Source of the DNA: an uncultured Flavobacteriales bacterium
GTDB taxonomy: Bacteria > Bacteroidota > Bacteroidia > Flavobacteriales_E > Vicingaceae
DNA length: 64,000 nt
Assembly: GCA_905479325.1 (NCBI GenBank)
Contig: CAJQLW010000019.1
Span: 37,594-101,593, forward strand
Reading direction: 5' to 3'
The notes under the pieces were generated by a model. The model was given only the letters and a program-made list of their open reading frames with translations. It was not told the DNA's origin and made no database searches. Below are positions 54,219 through 63,083 of this stretch, piece after piece (the stretch's first letter is position 1; each line of letters begins with the position of its first letter). The translations under genes were made by a program, and so were the position numbers.

Positions 54219-54254
54219 TGAGTTATTGAGCTAAAATAACAGTACTTGATAATG

Positions 54255-55037
54255 TTAATTCTTTTTCAATTTCTCCACTTCACTTTGCAACTTCAGCATC
54301 ATATTGCTTAACTCGTCAACTGAGGTTGTACTTTGTTGTTTTTCGGGCAATTCAAAGCTGAGGTAACCCTTCGCTTTCCATACTTCAACAACTTCATCTA
54401 TTTCTACCTTGTAGGGTTCATATGCGGTATTGTCAGAATGTAGCTCAATGCATCTTTGTTTTTCAATTTGATTCGTTACTCTTTTATATACTACCCCGTC
54501 GTTTTTAGTAACCACAATGTAGCACTCTCCAGAGTTAATCCAGTTCCAATTTTCAAGGTGTTCAGTGAGCACATAACTTCCTGAGGGAAGGGGCAACATG
54601 CTGTCTCCATTTATTTCAAAGGCTCGGTAGGTACCTTGGCTAAGCTCTTTCATAGGCAAACTAAAGTTGGGGAGCTGCTCCACAAATTCAGGGTCTGAAT
54701 AGCCATTTAAGTAACCAGCTGCAGCCTTAATGGGCACTAAGGTAATCCGCTCGTTATTCTGAGAATCTACTACAATGGGCAATACTCTTAGGTTGTTACC
54801 TTCAATGTTTTTGGTACTAAAAGTAGCTTTTTCGCTTAAATCCGATTCCAGTAAATCGTCTAGAGAAACTTGGAAAAAATGAGAAATATTTTGAAGGGTT
54901 TCGAATTTCGGTTCTGCTCTTCCTTCCTCATAAGATCCAATTTTAGGGCGGTTAACGCTGATTTTATTGGCCAAATCGCCTTGGGTTAGGGATTTTGACT
55001 TACGAAGGTATTTTAAGTTGGCTTGAAAATAATTCAA
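54255..55037 (-). CDS. XRE-type repressor with S24 (LexA-like) protease domain
   Basis: A 260-residue regulator. An N-terminal XRE helix-turn-helix (~10-60; LRKSKSLTQGDLANKISVNR), a linker, then an S24 domain: probable self-cleavage site A107-G108 (KAAAGYLNG), nucleophile S146 (NGDSML) and base K185 (VVYKRV). A C-terminal helix (~240-260) looks like a coiled coil. The intact Ser-Lys pair and Ala-Gly site suggest RecA-assisted inactivation as in LexA. It is divergent from the DUF1883-like gene. Confidence 0.9.
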   Translation of the reverse strand: MNYFQANLKYLRKSKSLTQGDLANKISVNRPKIGSYEEGRAEPKFETLQNISHFFQVSLDDLLESDLSEKATFSTKNIEGNNLRVLPIVVDSQNNERITLVPIKAAAGYLNGYSDPEFVEQLPNFSLPMKELSQGTYRAFEINGDSMLPLPSGSYVLTEHLENWNWINSGECYIVVTKNDGVVYKRVTNQIEKQRCIELHSDNTAYEPYKVEIDEVVEVWKAKGYLSFELPEKQQSTTSVDELSNMMLKLQSEVEKLKKN

Positions 55038-55054
55038 AATAAATGCTAAAAATA

Positions 55055-55066
55055 TTAGTAAACTAA
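55055..55066. promoter_or_regulatory. Operator candidate between the S24 repressor and DUF1883-like genes
   Basis: TTAGT and ACTAA flank AA in a 12-bp dyad within the 83-base divergent region. It is a possible target of the XRE domain. Confidence 0.35.
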
Positions 55067-55075
55067 AAAATATAG

Positions 55076-55083
55076 TATATTTG
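55076..55083 (+). promoter_or_regulatory. Putative -7 box (TATATTTG) for the DUF1883-like gene
   Basis: TATATTTG matches TAnnTTTG, 37 bases before the ATG at 55121; it lies ten bases from the dyad at 55055, so repression is plausible. Confidence 0.45.
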
Positions 55084-55120
55084 AGCCGTAAAAGTAATCA
55101 ATACTAAATTAATTAGCAAT

Positions 55121-55384
55121 ATGAAAAATATTCAGCACAAAATAAGAGGTAGTCAACCTGGTTTTATTGGCATCGAATTACCGGATAATTATAGTGTTTT
55201 ATTGTTAGACGAAGACAACTTCAATTCTTATAGAAGTGAACGCAGATATTATGGTCAGGCAATTGAAGTGAAGAACAATTACGCGCATTTTGCCAAACCA
55301 GTCGACGGGTCATGGCATGTAGTAGTTGAAGGAAGAGAAAACTTTTCTCCAGAGAACATCAACATTATTTATAGAGCAGCATAA
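55121..55384 (+). CDS. DUF1883-like small protein
   Basis: An 87-residue soluble protein. YSVLLLDEDNFNSYRSERRY followed by YGQAIEVKNNYAHFAKPVDG and SWHVVVEG resembles DUF1883, a small beta domain that in some bacteria is fused to TIR domains. Here it stands alone, divergent from a LexA-like repressor, so it may be a target of that repressor. The role is unknown. Confidence 0.6.
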   Translation: MKNIQHKIRGSQPGFIGIELPDNYSVLLLDEDNFNSYRSERRYYGQAIEVKNNYAHFAKPVDGSWHVVVEGRENFSPENINIIYRAA

Positions 55385-55692
55385 TTATCTATTGTATCAA
55401 TGAATCAATAATTCAATGTAACAATGAGTGAATGCTTCAATAACTCAATGTAATAATGAGTGAATACGTCAATACTTAACGTACGTCGAGTGCTGACGAT
55501 AGGAAGCGTATCGAGACGGAAGTGGACTAAATTATCAATGAGGTTAAATGTTCACCAATTCAAAGATTGAGTTATTTTCTACTTACGAATTAACCTGTTC
55601 TACGATTGACTTATTCAATTATTGATTAATTCAAAGATTCAATGTTTTAATTTATTCAAAAAACTAAACAACACTGTTTCTGTTACCTATTT
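55385..55692. repeat. Repeat-rich 308-base intergenic region
   Basis: Starts with degenerate units such as TCAATGTAACAATGAGTGAA and continues with copies of TCAA(T/A)(A/G)... units. It includes copy C of the 54-bp core repeat (55471-55524). No protein frame is convincing until the GTG at 55693. Confidence 0.65.
55471..55524 (+). repeat. 54-bp dispersed core repeat, copy C
   Basis: In the plus strand this reads ACGTCGAGTGC... GGAAGCGTATCGAGACGG. The reverse complements of 61264-61317 and 61578-61631 match it with about 4 mismatches in 54. It is the third copy of one dispersed element, inverted relative to the other two. Confidence 0.85.
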
Positions 55693-55833
55693 GTGAAAAA
55701 ACAACACCTTCCCCAGAAAGACTGCATTGTTTGTGGTAAGCAATTCACGTGGCGAAAAAAATGGGAAAAGGTATGGGATGAAGTGAAATACTGTAGCGAA
55801 CGTTGCAGAAGAAACAAAAAGCAAGAGCCATGA
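55693..55833 (+). CDS. DUF2256 small zinc-binding protein
   Basis: A 46-residue protein starting at GTG 55693. It has C11-x-x-C14 ([20 protein letters not shown]) and C34/C38 (KYCSERCR), the exact DUF2256 signature, so it probably binds zinc. Its TGA overlaps the ATG of the DASH cryptochrome gene (ATGA, 55830-55833). Pairing of DUF2256 with photolyases or cryptochromes is a recognised gene-neighbourhood pattern. It is shorter than usual ORF cut-offs and easily missed. Confidence 0.85.
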   Translation: MKKQHLPQKDCIVCGKQFTWRKKWEKVWDEVKYCSERCRRNKKQEP

Positions 55834-57233
55834 GTACCGCAATAGTTTGGTTTAGAAAAGAATTGAGAATTCATGATAATGAATCACTTAGTAAAGCGCT
55901 GAAGATTCACAAACAAATTATACCTTTTTATTGCTTTGAGGAAACAGAGTTTGGGAAGACCGCTTTTGGCTTTGAAAAAACAGGAAGCCATAGAACGCAG
56001 TTTTTAATTGAAAGTGTTGAGAACCTTCGGAAAAACCTTCAAAAACTAGGTTCAGAATTAGTTATTCGAAAAGGTAATACCGCAGAGCAGTTAGCAAGAT
56101 TGTTTGCAGAGGTAGAAGTTACAACGATTTATGCCTTTAAAGATATTCACTCAGAAGAGATTGCTGTACAGCAAAAAGTAGAACAGTTGGGAGTTTCAGT
56201 AGATTATTCCTTTGGTTCAACTCTGTTTCATGTGAATGATTTACCACACAACTTTAAAGAAACACCAAAGGGTTTCACTCAGTTTAGAAAAGGAGTTGAG
56301 AAGAAAAGTTCTGTTCGAGAGCTATTTCCTGAACCAAGCCTCTTGAATGAGTTACCTAAAGAAATCGAGTTAGGTTCAATTCCAAGTTTAGAAGAGTTCA
56401 GTTTAGAGAAGGAGAAGGTTGAACCAAAAGCAGCCTTAACCATTAAAGGAGGAGAAGATGAAGCTTTAAAGCGTTTGAAACATTATTTCTATGACACGAA
56501 AGAACTAAGTTGGTATAAGCAAAAGCGAAATGGTTTATTAGGAGCAGATTACTCCTCTAAACTTTCATTGTGGTTGTGGAATGGATGTATTTCTCCACGA
56601 AAAATTTATTGGGAAATAAAAAAGTACGAGGAAGAAATTGAATCAAATCAATCTACATATTGGCTCATTTTTGAACTGATTTGGAGAGATTATTTCAAGT
56701 TTATTTGCTTGAAACATGGCACTTCAGTTTTTCAATTGAATGGCATAAAATCAGAGGAATATGAGTGGAGTGTAGATCTAGAAAAAATAGAGAGATGGGC
56801 GAAGGGTGAAACGGGAATCCCTTTTATTGATGCCAACATGAGAGAGCTGAACCAAACTGGTTTTATGAGCAATAGAGGCAGGCAAAATGTGGCCTCCTTT
56901 TTAGTAAAAGAATTAGGATTAGATTGGCGAATTGGTGCCGAATATTTTGAAAGTAAGCTAATTGATTACGATGTTGCTAGTAATTATGGAAATTGGATGT
57001 ACATAGCTGGAGTGGGGAACGACCCTAGAGATCGTTATTTCAACATTATTCTACAAGCCAAACGTTACGACGAAAAGGGTAAATATGTAAAACATTGGAT
57101 TCCCGAATTGGCAGAACTTGATGCGTCCGTTATTCACCATCCGTGGACGGCTAAAGAAGACTTGTTTGGTACGCCTCAGTTAAACTACCCAAAACCTACG
57201 GTAGAGCCGGAATATTGGAAGAAGCATTATTGA
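55830..57233 (+). CDS. DASH-family cryptochrome/photolyase
   Basis: About 467 residues from the ATG at 55830 ([19 protein letters not shown]). The N-terminal antenna-binding alpha/beta domain is followed by an FAD domain with [20 protein letters not shown] and [24 protein letters not shown] members repair cyclobutane dimers, mainly in single-stranded DNA, or act as blue-light sensors. Overlap with the DUF2256 stop by 4 bases suggests translational coupling. It is the second photolyase of the window. Confidence 0.92.
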   Translation: MSTAIVWFRKELRIHDNESLSKALKIHKQIIPFYCFEETEFGKTAFGFEKTGSHRTQFLIESVENLRKNLQKLGSELVIRKGNTAEQLARLFAEVEVTTIYAFKDIHSEEIAVQQKVEQLGVSVDYSFGSTLFHVNDLPHNFKETPKGFTQFRKGVEKKSSVRELFPEPSLLNELPKEIELGSIPSLEEFSLEKEKVEPKAALTIKGGEDEALKRLKHYFYDTKELSWYKQKRNGLLGADYSSKLSLWLWNGCISPRKIYWEIKKYEEEIESNQSTYWLIFELIWRDYFKFICLKHGTSVFQLNGIKSEEYEWSVDLEKIERWAKGETGIPFIDANMRELNQTGFMSNRGRQNVASFLVKELGLDWRIGAEYFESKLIDYDVASNYGNWMYIAGVGNDPRDRYFNIILQAKRYDEKGKYVKHWIPELAELDASVIHHPWTAKEDLFGTPQLNYPKPTVEPEYWKKHY

Positions 57234-57362
57234 ATTATTAATTTTTAGTCGAGGAATTTTTAATTGTGAATAAAACAATTAGATTTAGATTAATAACTCA
57301 CTAAGAAAATTCTTGGCTAGACAAGTTTTTAGATTAAAAACTAAAAATTGAGAGATTCAAAA

Positions 57363-58025
57363 TTAAATTGCAATTACCACCTCTCCGGTCACCACAAATA
57401 CTTGATCAGTTTTTTTTGGTTTAACGGTGTATAAGCCAGTAAAAGAACCAAAGGCTGGTAGAATTCCACCTGTGTTGTTGAAGTAAAAACAGGCGGCTCT
57501 GTGGCGCTGATTGCCTTTGCCTTTTAACTGCACTCCAGGGTGAATGTGTCCTGCTAAATTGTAATAGATTCCCTTCTCTTCTAACGGTTCGTGAGTCAAC
57601 GAGAACGGCTCTTCTAAAAGCGATGGATGAACTTTAAAGCCGAGTTTTTCATATAATTCAGGTGGTAGAATATCGTGATTTCCTTGCACTAGTTCGAAGT
57701 CAATATTTGGGTAACTATCAATTAACTCTCCAAATACTTCCCATTCTTTGTTGTGCGTGCTATGAAATAAGTCTCCTAAAAAGCATACTCGTTCAGGTTC
57801 GTACTCTTTGAATAACTTGTGAAGCAGCAACCAGTTTTTCTGCTCTGTTTGGTTGGGTACAGCGATCCCATTTTTTCTAAAATGCGCTGATTTTCCTAGA
57901 TGTAGATCAGCTATGAGTAACATTTTTTTTGCTGCCCAATACATCGCCTTTTCTGGTAAAAGAAAAAGTTTTTCACCTTTAATTTCAACTATTTCGAATT
58001 TAGAAATAAGATTCTTTTCGGACAT
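57363..58025 (-). CDS. pdeM: PdeM-like ligase-associated phosphoesterase/endonuclease
   Basis: A 220-residue calcineurin-like metallophosphoesterase. Metal-binding motifs DLHLGKSAHFR, LGDLFHS, GNHD and GHIHPGV are present. The length and the opening block (KMLLIADLHLGKSAHFRKNG) match the PdeM family linked to DNA ligase-associated repair. It sits among polymerase and photolyase genes but its usual ligase/helicase partners are absent here. Confidence 0.8.
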   Translation of the reverse strand: MSEKNLISKFEIVEIKGEKLFLLPEKAMYWAAKKMLLIADLHLGKSAHFRKNGIAVPNQTEQKNWLLLHKLFKEYEPERVCFLGDLFHSTHNKEWEVFGELIDSYPNIDFELVQGNHDILPPELYEKLGFKVHPSLLEEPFSLTHEPLEEKGIYYNLAGHIHPGVQLKGKGNQRHRAACFYFNNTGGILPAFGSFTGLYTVKPKKTDQVFVVTGEVVIAI

Positions 58026-58084
58026 GGGACAAAGGTCGGGAATGTTCTTTTGATTGATACCCTATTGACTGAAGATTTATTGCT

Positions 58085-61063
58085 TTACCCCAAAACCTTA
58101 TTGTCATATCTTTTCAAATCGCTTACCTCTATACTAATATGCCCAAACTCTTCGGTCACCTTCCCTTTTATTAGGTAGCAACCCTGACCAATGTGTCTTA
58201 GTTTTACCATCGCATCGGGAAAAAGTACAGTATCAATCCAACGCCCCTCTATGTCTACGAAAGTTCCAAAACGCATGGCTTTACCATTGCTCGTTTTTGT
58301 CGTTTTCACATGAACGCGATAACCTGCAATACTTACTATTTTACCCACTTTGTTATTTAAATCTTTTGCGGTGGTTTTGGGTAAGTTTTCTTTCTCTTCT
58401 TCTATTAAGTCGAAAGGGTTGTAGCTAACAGCGAAACCAAGTAATTCAATCTCGTCCATGGCAATTTCAAGTCGGTTTTGCACCAATTCTGGTAGCTGCC
58501 ACTCTTGTGGTTTTAACTCAAAAAGCGAATTCATTTTTATTTTTTTCGGTGCCTTTGAAAGCAGAAAGTGAGCATCCCAAAGAAGCTTTTTTTTATCTGC
58601 CTCGAGATTGCGGAAACAGCCCAGCCGAATGAGTACGATAATCTGGTCTAAAGATATTTCAGGGATGCGTTCCACAAAATTTCGAAAGCTGGTAAAGAGT
58701 CCATTTTTACGTCGCTCTTGTAGTATAAGGCCTACGTTTTTCGATTCAAAACCACCATCAATAAAAGCGAACCCAAGGGTTAATTTTTTTCCTTGAATAT
58801 CTGCTGTGGCTGCACTTTCATTTACGCATGGCAATTCTATTTCAGCCCCTTTCATGCGGGCAGTGTGAACGTACAATTCTCTGGAATAAAACCCTCCGCC
58901 ATTATTTATGGTAGCTGTTAAATATTCTAACGGGTAATAGGCATGCAGGTAAAGTGCTTGAAAGCTTTCTACCGCATAACTTGCTGAATGCCCTTTTGAA
59001 AAGGCGAAGTTTGCAAAACTCTCAATCTGGTCCCATATTTTTTGAACGGTACTTTGCGTCAACCGTTTGCGTGCGCAATTATCGAAAAAGCGTTTTTTAA
59101 TTTTAGCAAATTCGTTTCGCTGCTTGAACTTCCAAGACATGCCTCGTCGCAAAATATCGGCTTCAGCCAGACTTAATCCAGCAAAGTAATGTGCCACCTT
59201 TAACACATCTTCTTGGTACACCATTACACCATAGGTCTCTTCTAATATTTCATACAATTCTGGCAATGCTTTTTGAGCTTCTTCGCGGCGCTCAATGTTT
59301 TGAAAACGAAGAATGTATTCTCGCATCATACCACTTTTAGCTACTCCTGGGCGAATGATGGAACTCGCCGCAACTAACCTTGTGTAATCATCTGCTTTTA
59401 GCTTGGTCATTAGCATGCGCATGGCCGGAGATTCCACGTAGAAACAACCAGTTAAGTCTCCTTCACGCAGTAAATCTTTCACCTTTAGGTCGTTTTTAAT
59501 CACTTTCATGGCATGTATATCCACTTTTACTCCATGATTTTTCTCTACAAAAGTTACTGCATCTTTTATTTTTCCGAGTCCTCGTTGGCTGAGAACATCA
59601 TACTTGTACAAGCCAATATCTTCTGCTATTTGCATGTCGAAATGCACCGTGGGATAGTTTTTGGGAGGTAAATAAGTGGCAGAATAGTAATGTATCGGCT
59701 TTTCTGAAATAATAATTCCGCTGGAGTGAATGCTTAAATTACTTGGAAAACCTGCAATGTAAGAGCTGTATTTTTGAATGAGTTGACCGTATTCATTGTC
59801 CGCAATACCGCCGCGTTGTAGTTGCTCAATCTCTTCGCTTGGCAAGCCAAAAACCTTACCCAGCTCTCTAATAACAGATTTGTGCTGATAGGTGGTGTAT
59901 GAACCCAATAGGGCCACGCGATCGTAACCGTGTTTCTCGAAGAGATAAGTGGTAACATCGTTGCGGTCAGTCCACGAAAAATCGACATCAAAATCTGGGG
60001 GGCTGCTCCTGAACGGATTCATAAATCGTTCAAAGTAAAGATCTAGTTCAATGGGATCAACATTGGTAATTCGTATTAAATAAGCAATAATACTGTTCGC
60101 GCCACTCCCTCGGCCTACATGCGGATAACCTTTACTCATGGCGTAGCATACCATGTCCCAATTAATTAGAAAGTAAGCCGAAAACCCGTATTGCTCAATT
60201 ACCTTCAATTCGTTCTCAACTCGATTGAGAATTTCTTGTTGTTTACTCGTTAAACGTTTCCCAAGAAGAGGATTAAAGTCGTACCGATAAGGTAAGCCTT
60301 CATAGCTAAGTTTTCGAAGCAGTTGAACATCTTCTTCGTGGCTTTTGGTGTAGTTAGCTTTGTTATTGGGTTTGTTAAACTCAAATTCAAACTTGCAACT
60401 TTTAAGGAGTTTATTACTGCGTTCAATTAATTCGCTGTGGCGCTCGTATAGTGTTGTGATTTCTTCTGTACTTCGGTATTTGTTACCCTCTTTTGCTTGC
60501 TGATTTTTACCAAGCTTGCTTAGCAAGGTATTTTCTCCAATGGCACGAAGTAGGCGGTGAGTATTAAAGTCTTTCTTATTTCTAAAAGTTGCCGTACAAA
60601 GCGCAACTAGCTTTTGTTGGAATAGCTTTTTGTACTGTTTGAAAATGGGTCGATTAAGCTCTTCTGGAGCGATTCCGGTAAATTCAGTTTCGCCTAACTC
60701 ATCGAAATGCAGTGCTTTTTCAAAAGGGTAAATAGTGATGGCGTTTTTAAACTGGACCCTTTCTGGAATTGCTGTTCCATTACTTTGATGGTGCGATAAA
60801 AATTCGTTCAATTCAAAAAAGCCTTGATGGTTTTGGGGCAATGCAACAAATTGCTGGTCTACGCCATTTCTGAAATCAATTCCCACTACTGGGTGAATGT
60901 TGTATTCTTTAGCTAAAAGCAAAAAGGTAAAACATTCTGAAGTGTTGTTTATATCGGTTAAAGCAACCGTTTTGTGTCCTAAAAATTGACACGTAGCTAA
61001 GAGTTCCCGTATGGAAAGACACCCGTAATTGAGGCTGTAATAACTGTGGCAATTGAGTAACAT
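58085..61063 (-). CDS. DnaE-type DNA polymerase III alpha subunit (second/short form)
   Basis: A 992-residue C-family polymerase, shorter than the ~1100-1450-residue replicative DnaE. The N-terminal PHP domain opens CHSYYSLNYGCLSIRELLATCQ and LTDINNTSECFTF, and the palm holds catalytic PDFDVDF aspartates (residues ~356-362). Later blocks SVIRELGKVFGLPSEEIEQL, YAVESFQALYLHAYYPLEYL and an OB-fold tail (VGKIVSIAGYRVHVKTTKTS) are normal. Co-localisation with a Y-family polymerase suggests a translesion role, as for DnaE2. Confidence 0.9.
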   Translation of the reverse strand: MLLNCHSYYSLNYGCLSIRELLATCQFLGHKTVALTDINNTSECFTFLLLAKEYNIHPVVGIDFRNGVDQQFVALPQNHQGFFELNEFLSHHQSNGTAIPERVQFKNAITIYPFEKALHFDELGETEFTGIAPEELNRPIFKQYKKLFQQKLVALCTATFRNKKDFNTHRLLRAIGENTLLSKLGKNQQAKEGNKYRSTEEITTLYERHSELIERSNKLLKSCKFEFEFNKPNNKANYTKSHEEDVQLLRKLSYEGLPYRYDFNPLLGKRLTSKQQEILNRVENELKVIEQYGFSAYFLINWDMVCYAMSKGYPHVGRGSGANSIIAYLIRITNVDPIELDLYFERFMNPFRSSPPDFDVDFSWTDRNDVTTYLFEKHGYDRVALLGSYTTYQHKSVIRELGKVFGLPSEEIEQLQRGGIADNEYGQLIQKYSSYIAGFPSNLSIHSSGIIISEKPIHYYSATYLPPKNYPTVHFDMQIAEDIGLYKYDVLSQRGLGKIKDAVTFVEKNHGVKVDIHAMKVIKNDLKVKDLLREGDLTGCFYVESPAMRMLMTKLKADDYTRLVAASSIIRPGVAKSGMMREYILRFQNIERREEAQKALPELYEILEETYGVMVYQEDVLKVAHYFAGLSLAEADILRRGMSWKFKQRNEFAKIKKRFFDNCARKRLTQSTVQKIWDQIESFANFAFSKGHSASYAVESFQALYLHAYYPLEYLTATINNGGGFYSRELYVHTARMKGAEIELPCVNESAATADIQGKKLTLGFAFIDGGFESKNVGLILQERRKNGLFTSFRNFVERIPEISLDQIIVLIRLGCFRNLEADKKKLLWDAHFLLSKAPKKIKMNSLFELKPQEWQLPELVQNRLEIAMDEIELLGFAVSYNPFDLIEEEKENLPKTTAKDLNNKVGKIVSIAGYRVHVKTTKTSNGKAMRFGTFVDIEGRWIDTVLFPDAMVKLRHIGQGCYLIKGKVTEEFGHISIEVSDLKRYDNKVLG

Positions 61064-61233
61064 TTTTTATTTAAGAATCTTTGAATAGGTGAATAAGTGA
61101 TTACTTCAGTCTTTGAATTTATGAATCAGTGAATCTTTGAATCGGTGAGTTATTGATTCATTGAAGTATTTAATTCTTCAAGTATTGATTAAATCATTAA
61201 TTCATTGAGGTATTCACTTATTGAAGTATTAAC

Positions 61234-61317
61234 TCATTGTTAAATTGATTTATTGAAAAATTTCACTTTCGTCTCGGTACGCTTCCTTTCGTCTGCACTC
61301 GACGTCCGTTCAGTATT
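61234..61317 (-). repeat. 84-bp direct repeat, copy A
   Basis: Matches 61548-61631 in the same orientation with 3 mismatches. The last 54 bases are the core shared (inverted) with 55471-55524, containing CTCGGTACGCTTCC and CACTCGACGTCCG. Confidence 0.9.
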
Positions 61318-61547
61318 TATTCATCCGCTTGCTCACTTCGACCAAATTTTTCTATTGAAAAATAGCTCAGTAAGACAAGCTTGCTTTTAATGTTCTTATT
61401 TCTCATTTTTGATTTCACATTTCAAATTCCACTGCATGTAAGTCATTAAAAACTAAAAATTCAGCGATTGAAAATTTTACATTTCACCTTGTATAGTTTT
61501 TCATTTTAATCACTTCAAGTACTTTTTAACTTTAGGCACTTCTCAAT

Positions 61548-61631
61548 TCATTGTTACATTGATTTATTGAAAAATTTCACTTCCGTCTCGATACGCTTCC
61601 TTTCGTCTGCACTCGACGTCCGTTCAGTATT
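61548..61631 (-). repeat. 84-bp direct repeat, copy B
   Basis: Second copy, offset 314 bases from copy A. Mismatches are TTAAATTG versus TTACATTG, TTTCGTC versus TTCCGTC and CGGTACG versus CGATACG. Confidence 0.9.
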
Positions 61632-61687
61632 GACTGATTTTTTATTTTAAATACTCTAAGTACTTCCCAACTTTAGGCACTTCTTAA

Positions 61688-62899
61688 CTAAGCTCTCCGG
61701 TGTGCTGGAATTACAATTGGTTGCCCATTGAAAGGATTGGAAGAACGACCAACGCCTTTGGAACCCATAGCTACTACTCGTTTCACTGCGTCTTGTCCGT
61801 AGCGGTTTCGAATGTTGTCTAAGGCTAAATACAGGTTAATGAGTTCTTCACTGTCTTCAAATAGATTAATCTGGTGGTTTCCACCTACCAATTTGCTAAA
61901 CCGAACACCAATTAAGCGCACTAAAACCCTTCGGCTGTAAAGCGTTTTAAACAGAGAAAGCACTGTTTCAATTAGTTTGTTATCGAGCGAGGTGTAAGGA
62001 ATATGTTGCTGTTTACTTTCGGTAATAAAATCTGAATAGCGAACCCGAACGGTAACACAACCGGTTAGCTTATTTCCGTTTCTAAGTTGGTAAGAAAGGT
62101 TTTCTGCCATAGCGGTTAAAATGCTTTTTAGCTTTGTTACATCAGTGGTGTCTTTTTCAAAGGTGCGTTCAATTGAGATTGACTTTCTTTCGTGATAAGG
62201 TACAATTGGAGTATTGTCAATTCCCTGTGCTTTTTTCCAAATGGAATGACCGTTCTTTCCGAGTACTCGAGTCATTAATTCCAACGGCATTTCCTGTATG
62301 GTTTGTATTTTTTGAATACCCATAAGGTTTAGTTTTTGATTGGTTTTAGCGCCAATCATGGGCATTTTACGAACTGGTAAAGGCGCTAAAAAAGGTTTCT
62401 CCTCGCCAGAGTCAATTTTCATAAAGTTGTTAGGTTTTGCTTCTCCAGTGCCAATTTTTGCAGTAGTTTTTCCGGTAGATAAGCCAAAAGAAATGGGTAA
62501 TCCGCTTTCTTTTATAATTTGGCTTCTGAGCTCTTGAGACCATTTGTAGGTTCCGTAGAAACGATCCATTCCTGTGGTATCAATATAAAATTCGTCAATT
62601 GAGGTTTTTTCAAATCGCGGACTGTTTGACTTGATAATGTCTGTTACTACATCAGAAAATTTACTGTAAGTGCTGCTATTGCCCCGAATAACAACTGCGT
62701 GTGGGCAAAGTTGTCGAGCCATTTTCATGGGCATGGCAGAATGTACTCCAAAGGCTCTTGCTTCATAACTGCAAGAGGCTACCACGCCACGGTCAGAAGT
62801 TCCGCCAATGAGAACTGGTCGATTGTTGAGTTTGCTGTCCAGTAAGCGTTCGCAAGAAACAAAAAAGCTATCTAGGTCTAAGTGTAATATTGATTTCAT
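61688..62899 (-). CDS. dinB: Y-family DNA polymerase IV-like (DinB)
   Basis: A 403-residue translesion polymerase. Metal ligands are D8 (HLDLDSFF), D102 and E103 (SIDEFYID), with Y45-x-x-R48 (SYEARAFG) at the nucleotide site and F13 near the steric gate. The little-finger domain follows residue ~240. No beta-clamp motif is obvious at the C-terminus (IPAHRRA). Upstream TGACAAT units at about 62904 and 62926 may be regulatory. Located next to a DnaE-type polymerase, it fits a mutagenesis-type pair. Confidence 0.9.
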   Translation of the reverse strand: MKSILHLDLDSFFVSCERLLDSKLNNRPVLIGGTSDRGVVASCSYEARAFGVHSAMPMKMARQLCPHAVVIRGNSSTYSKFSDVVTDIIKSNSPRFEKTSIDEFYIDTTGMDRFYGTYKWSQELRSQIIKESGLPISFGLSTGKTTAKIGTGEAKPNNFMKIDSGEEKPFLAPLPVRKMPMIGAKTNQKLNLMGIQKIQTIQEMPLELMTRVLGKNGHSIWKKAQGIDNTPIVPYHERKSISIERTFEKDTTDVTKLKSILTAMAENLSYQLRNGNKLTGCVTVRVRYSDFITESKQQHIPYTSLDNKLIETVLSLFKTLYSRRVLVRLIGVRFSKLVGGNHQINLFEDSEELINLYLALDNIRNRYGQDAVKRVVAMGSKGVGRSSNPFNGQPIVIPAHRRA

Positions 62900-62902
62900 T
62901 TA

Positions 62903-62940
62903 TGACAATTTTAACGTCAGTTTATTGACAATAAAATAAT
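62903..62940. promoter_or_regulatory. Repeated TGACAAT(T/A)(T/A)(T/A)A units upstream of dinB
   Basis: TGACAATTTTA and TGACAATAAAA occur about 22 bases apart just before the dinB ATG. They could be regulator-binding half sites; nothing similar was found at the S24 repressor gene. Confidence 0.3.
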
Positions 62941-63083
62941 CAAAAAATTGTTTTCATCCTTGTTTTTTACACAACTTTACTGTTGTAGAATTTTTTGATA
63001 TGCAAAATTCTTGTAATAATTATATTGTAAAAATTGCTTGTGTGAATTTAATACTCTAGTAATAAAAGAGTGGGCGATTTTAG

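Larger units (their letters stand above)
61064..61687. repeat. Repeat-rich 624-base intergenic region
   Basis: Between the DnaE-type and DinB genes. It consists of degenerate units around GAAT(C/A)(A/T)(G/T)TGAA and TTGAAGTATT, two 84-bp repeats (61234-61317 and 61548-61631, 81/84 identical), and a third family related to 4975-5080. No protein frame is seen. Confidence 0.8.

Noticed and set aside
61064..61687. Repeat array as a CRISPR
   Set aside because: Units are degenerate, of varying length, and lack unique evenly sized spacers or cas genes.
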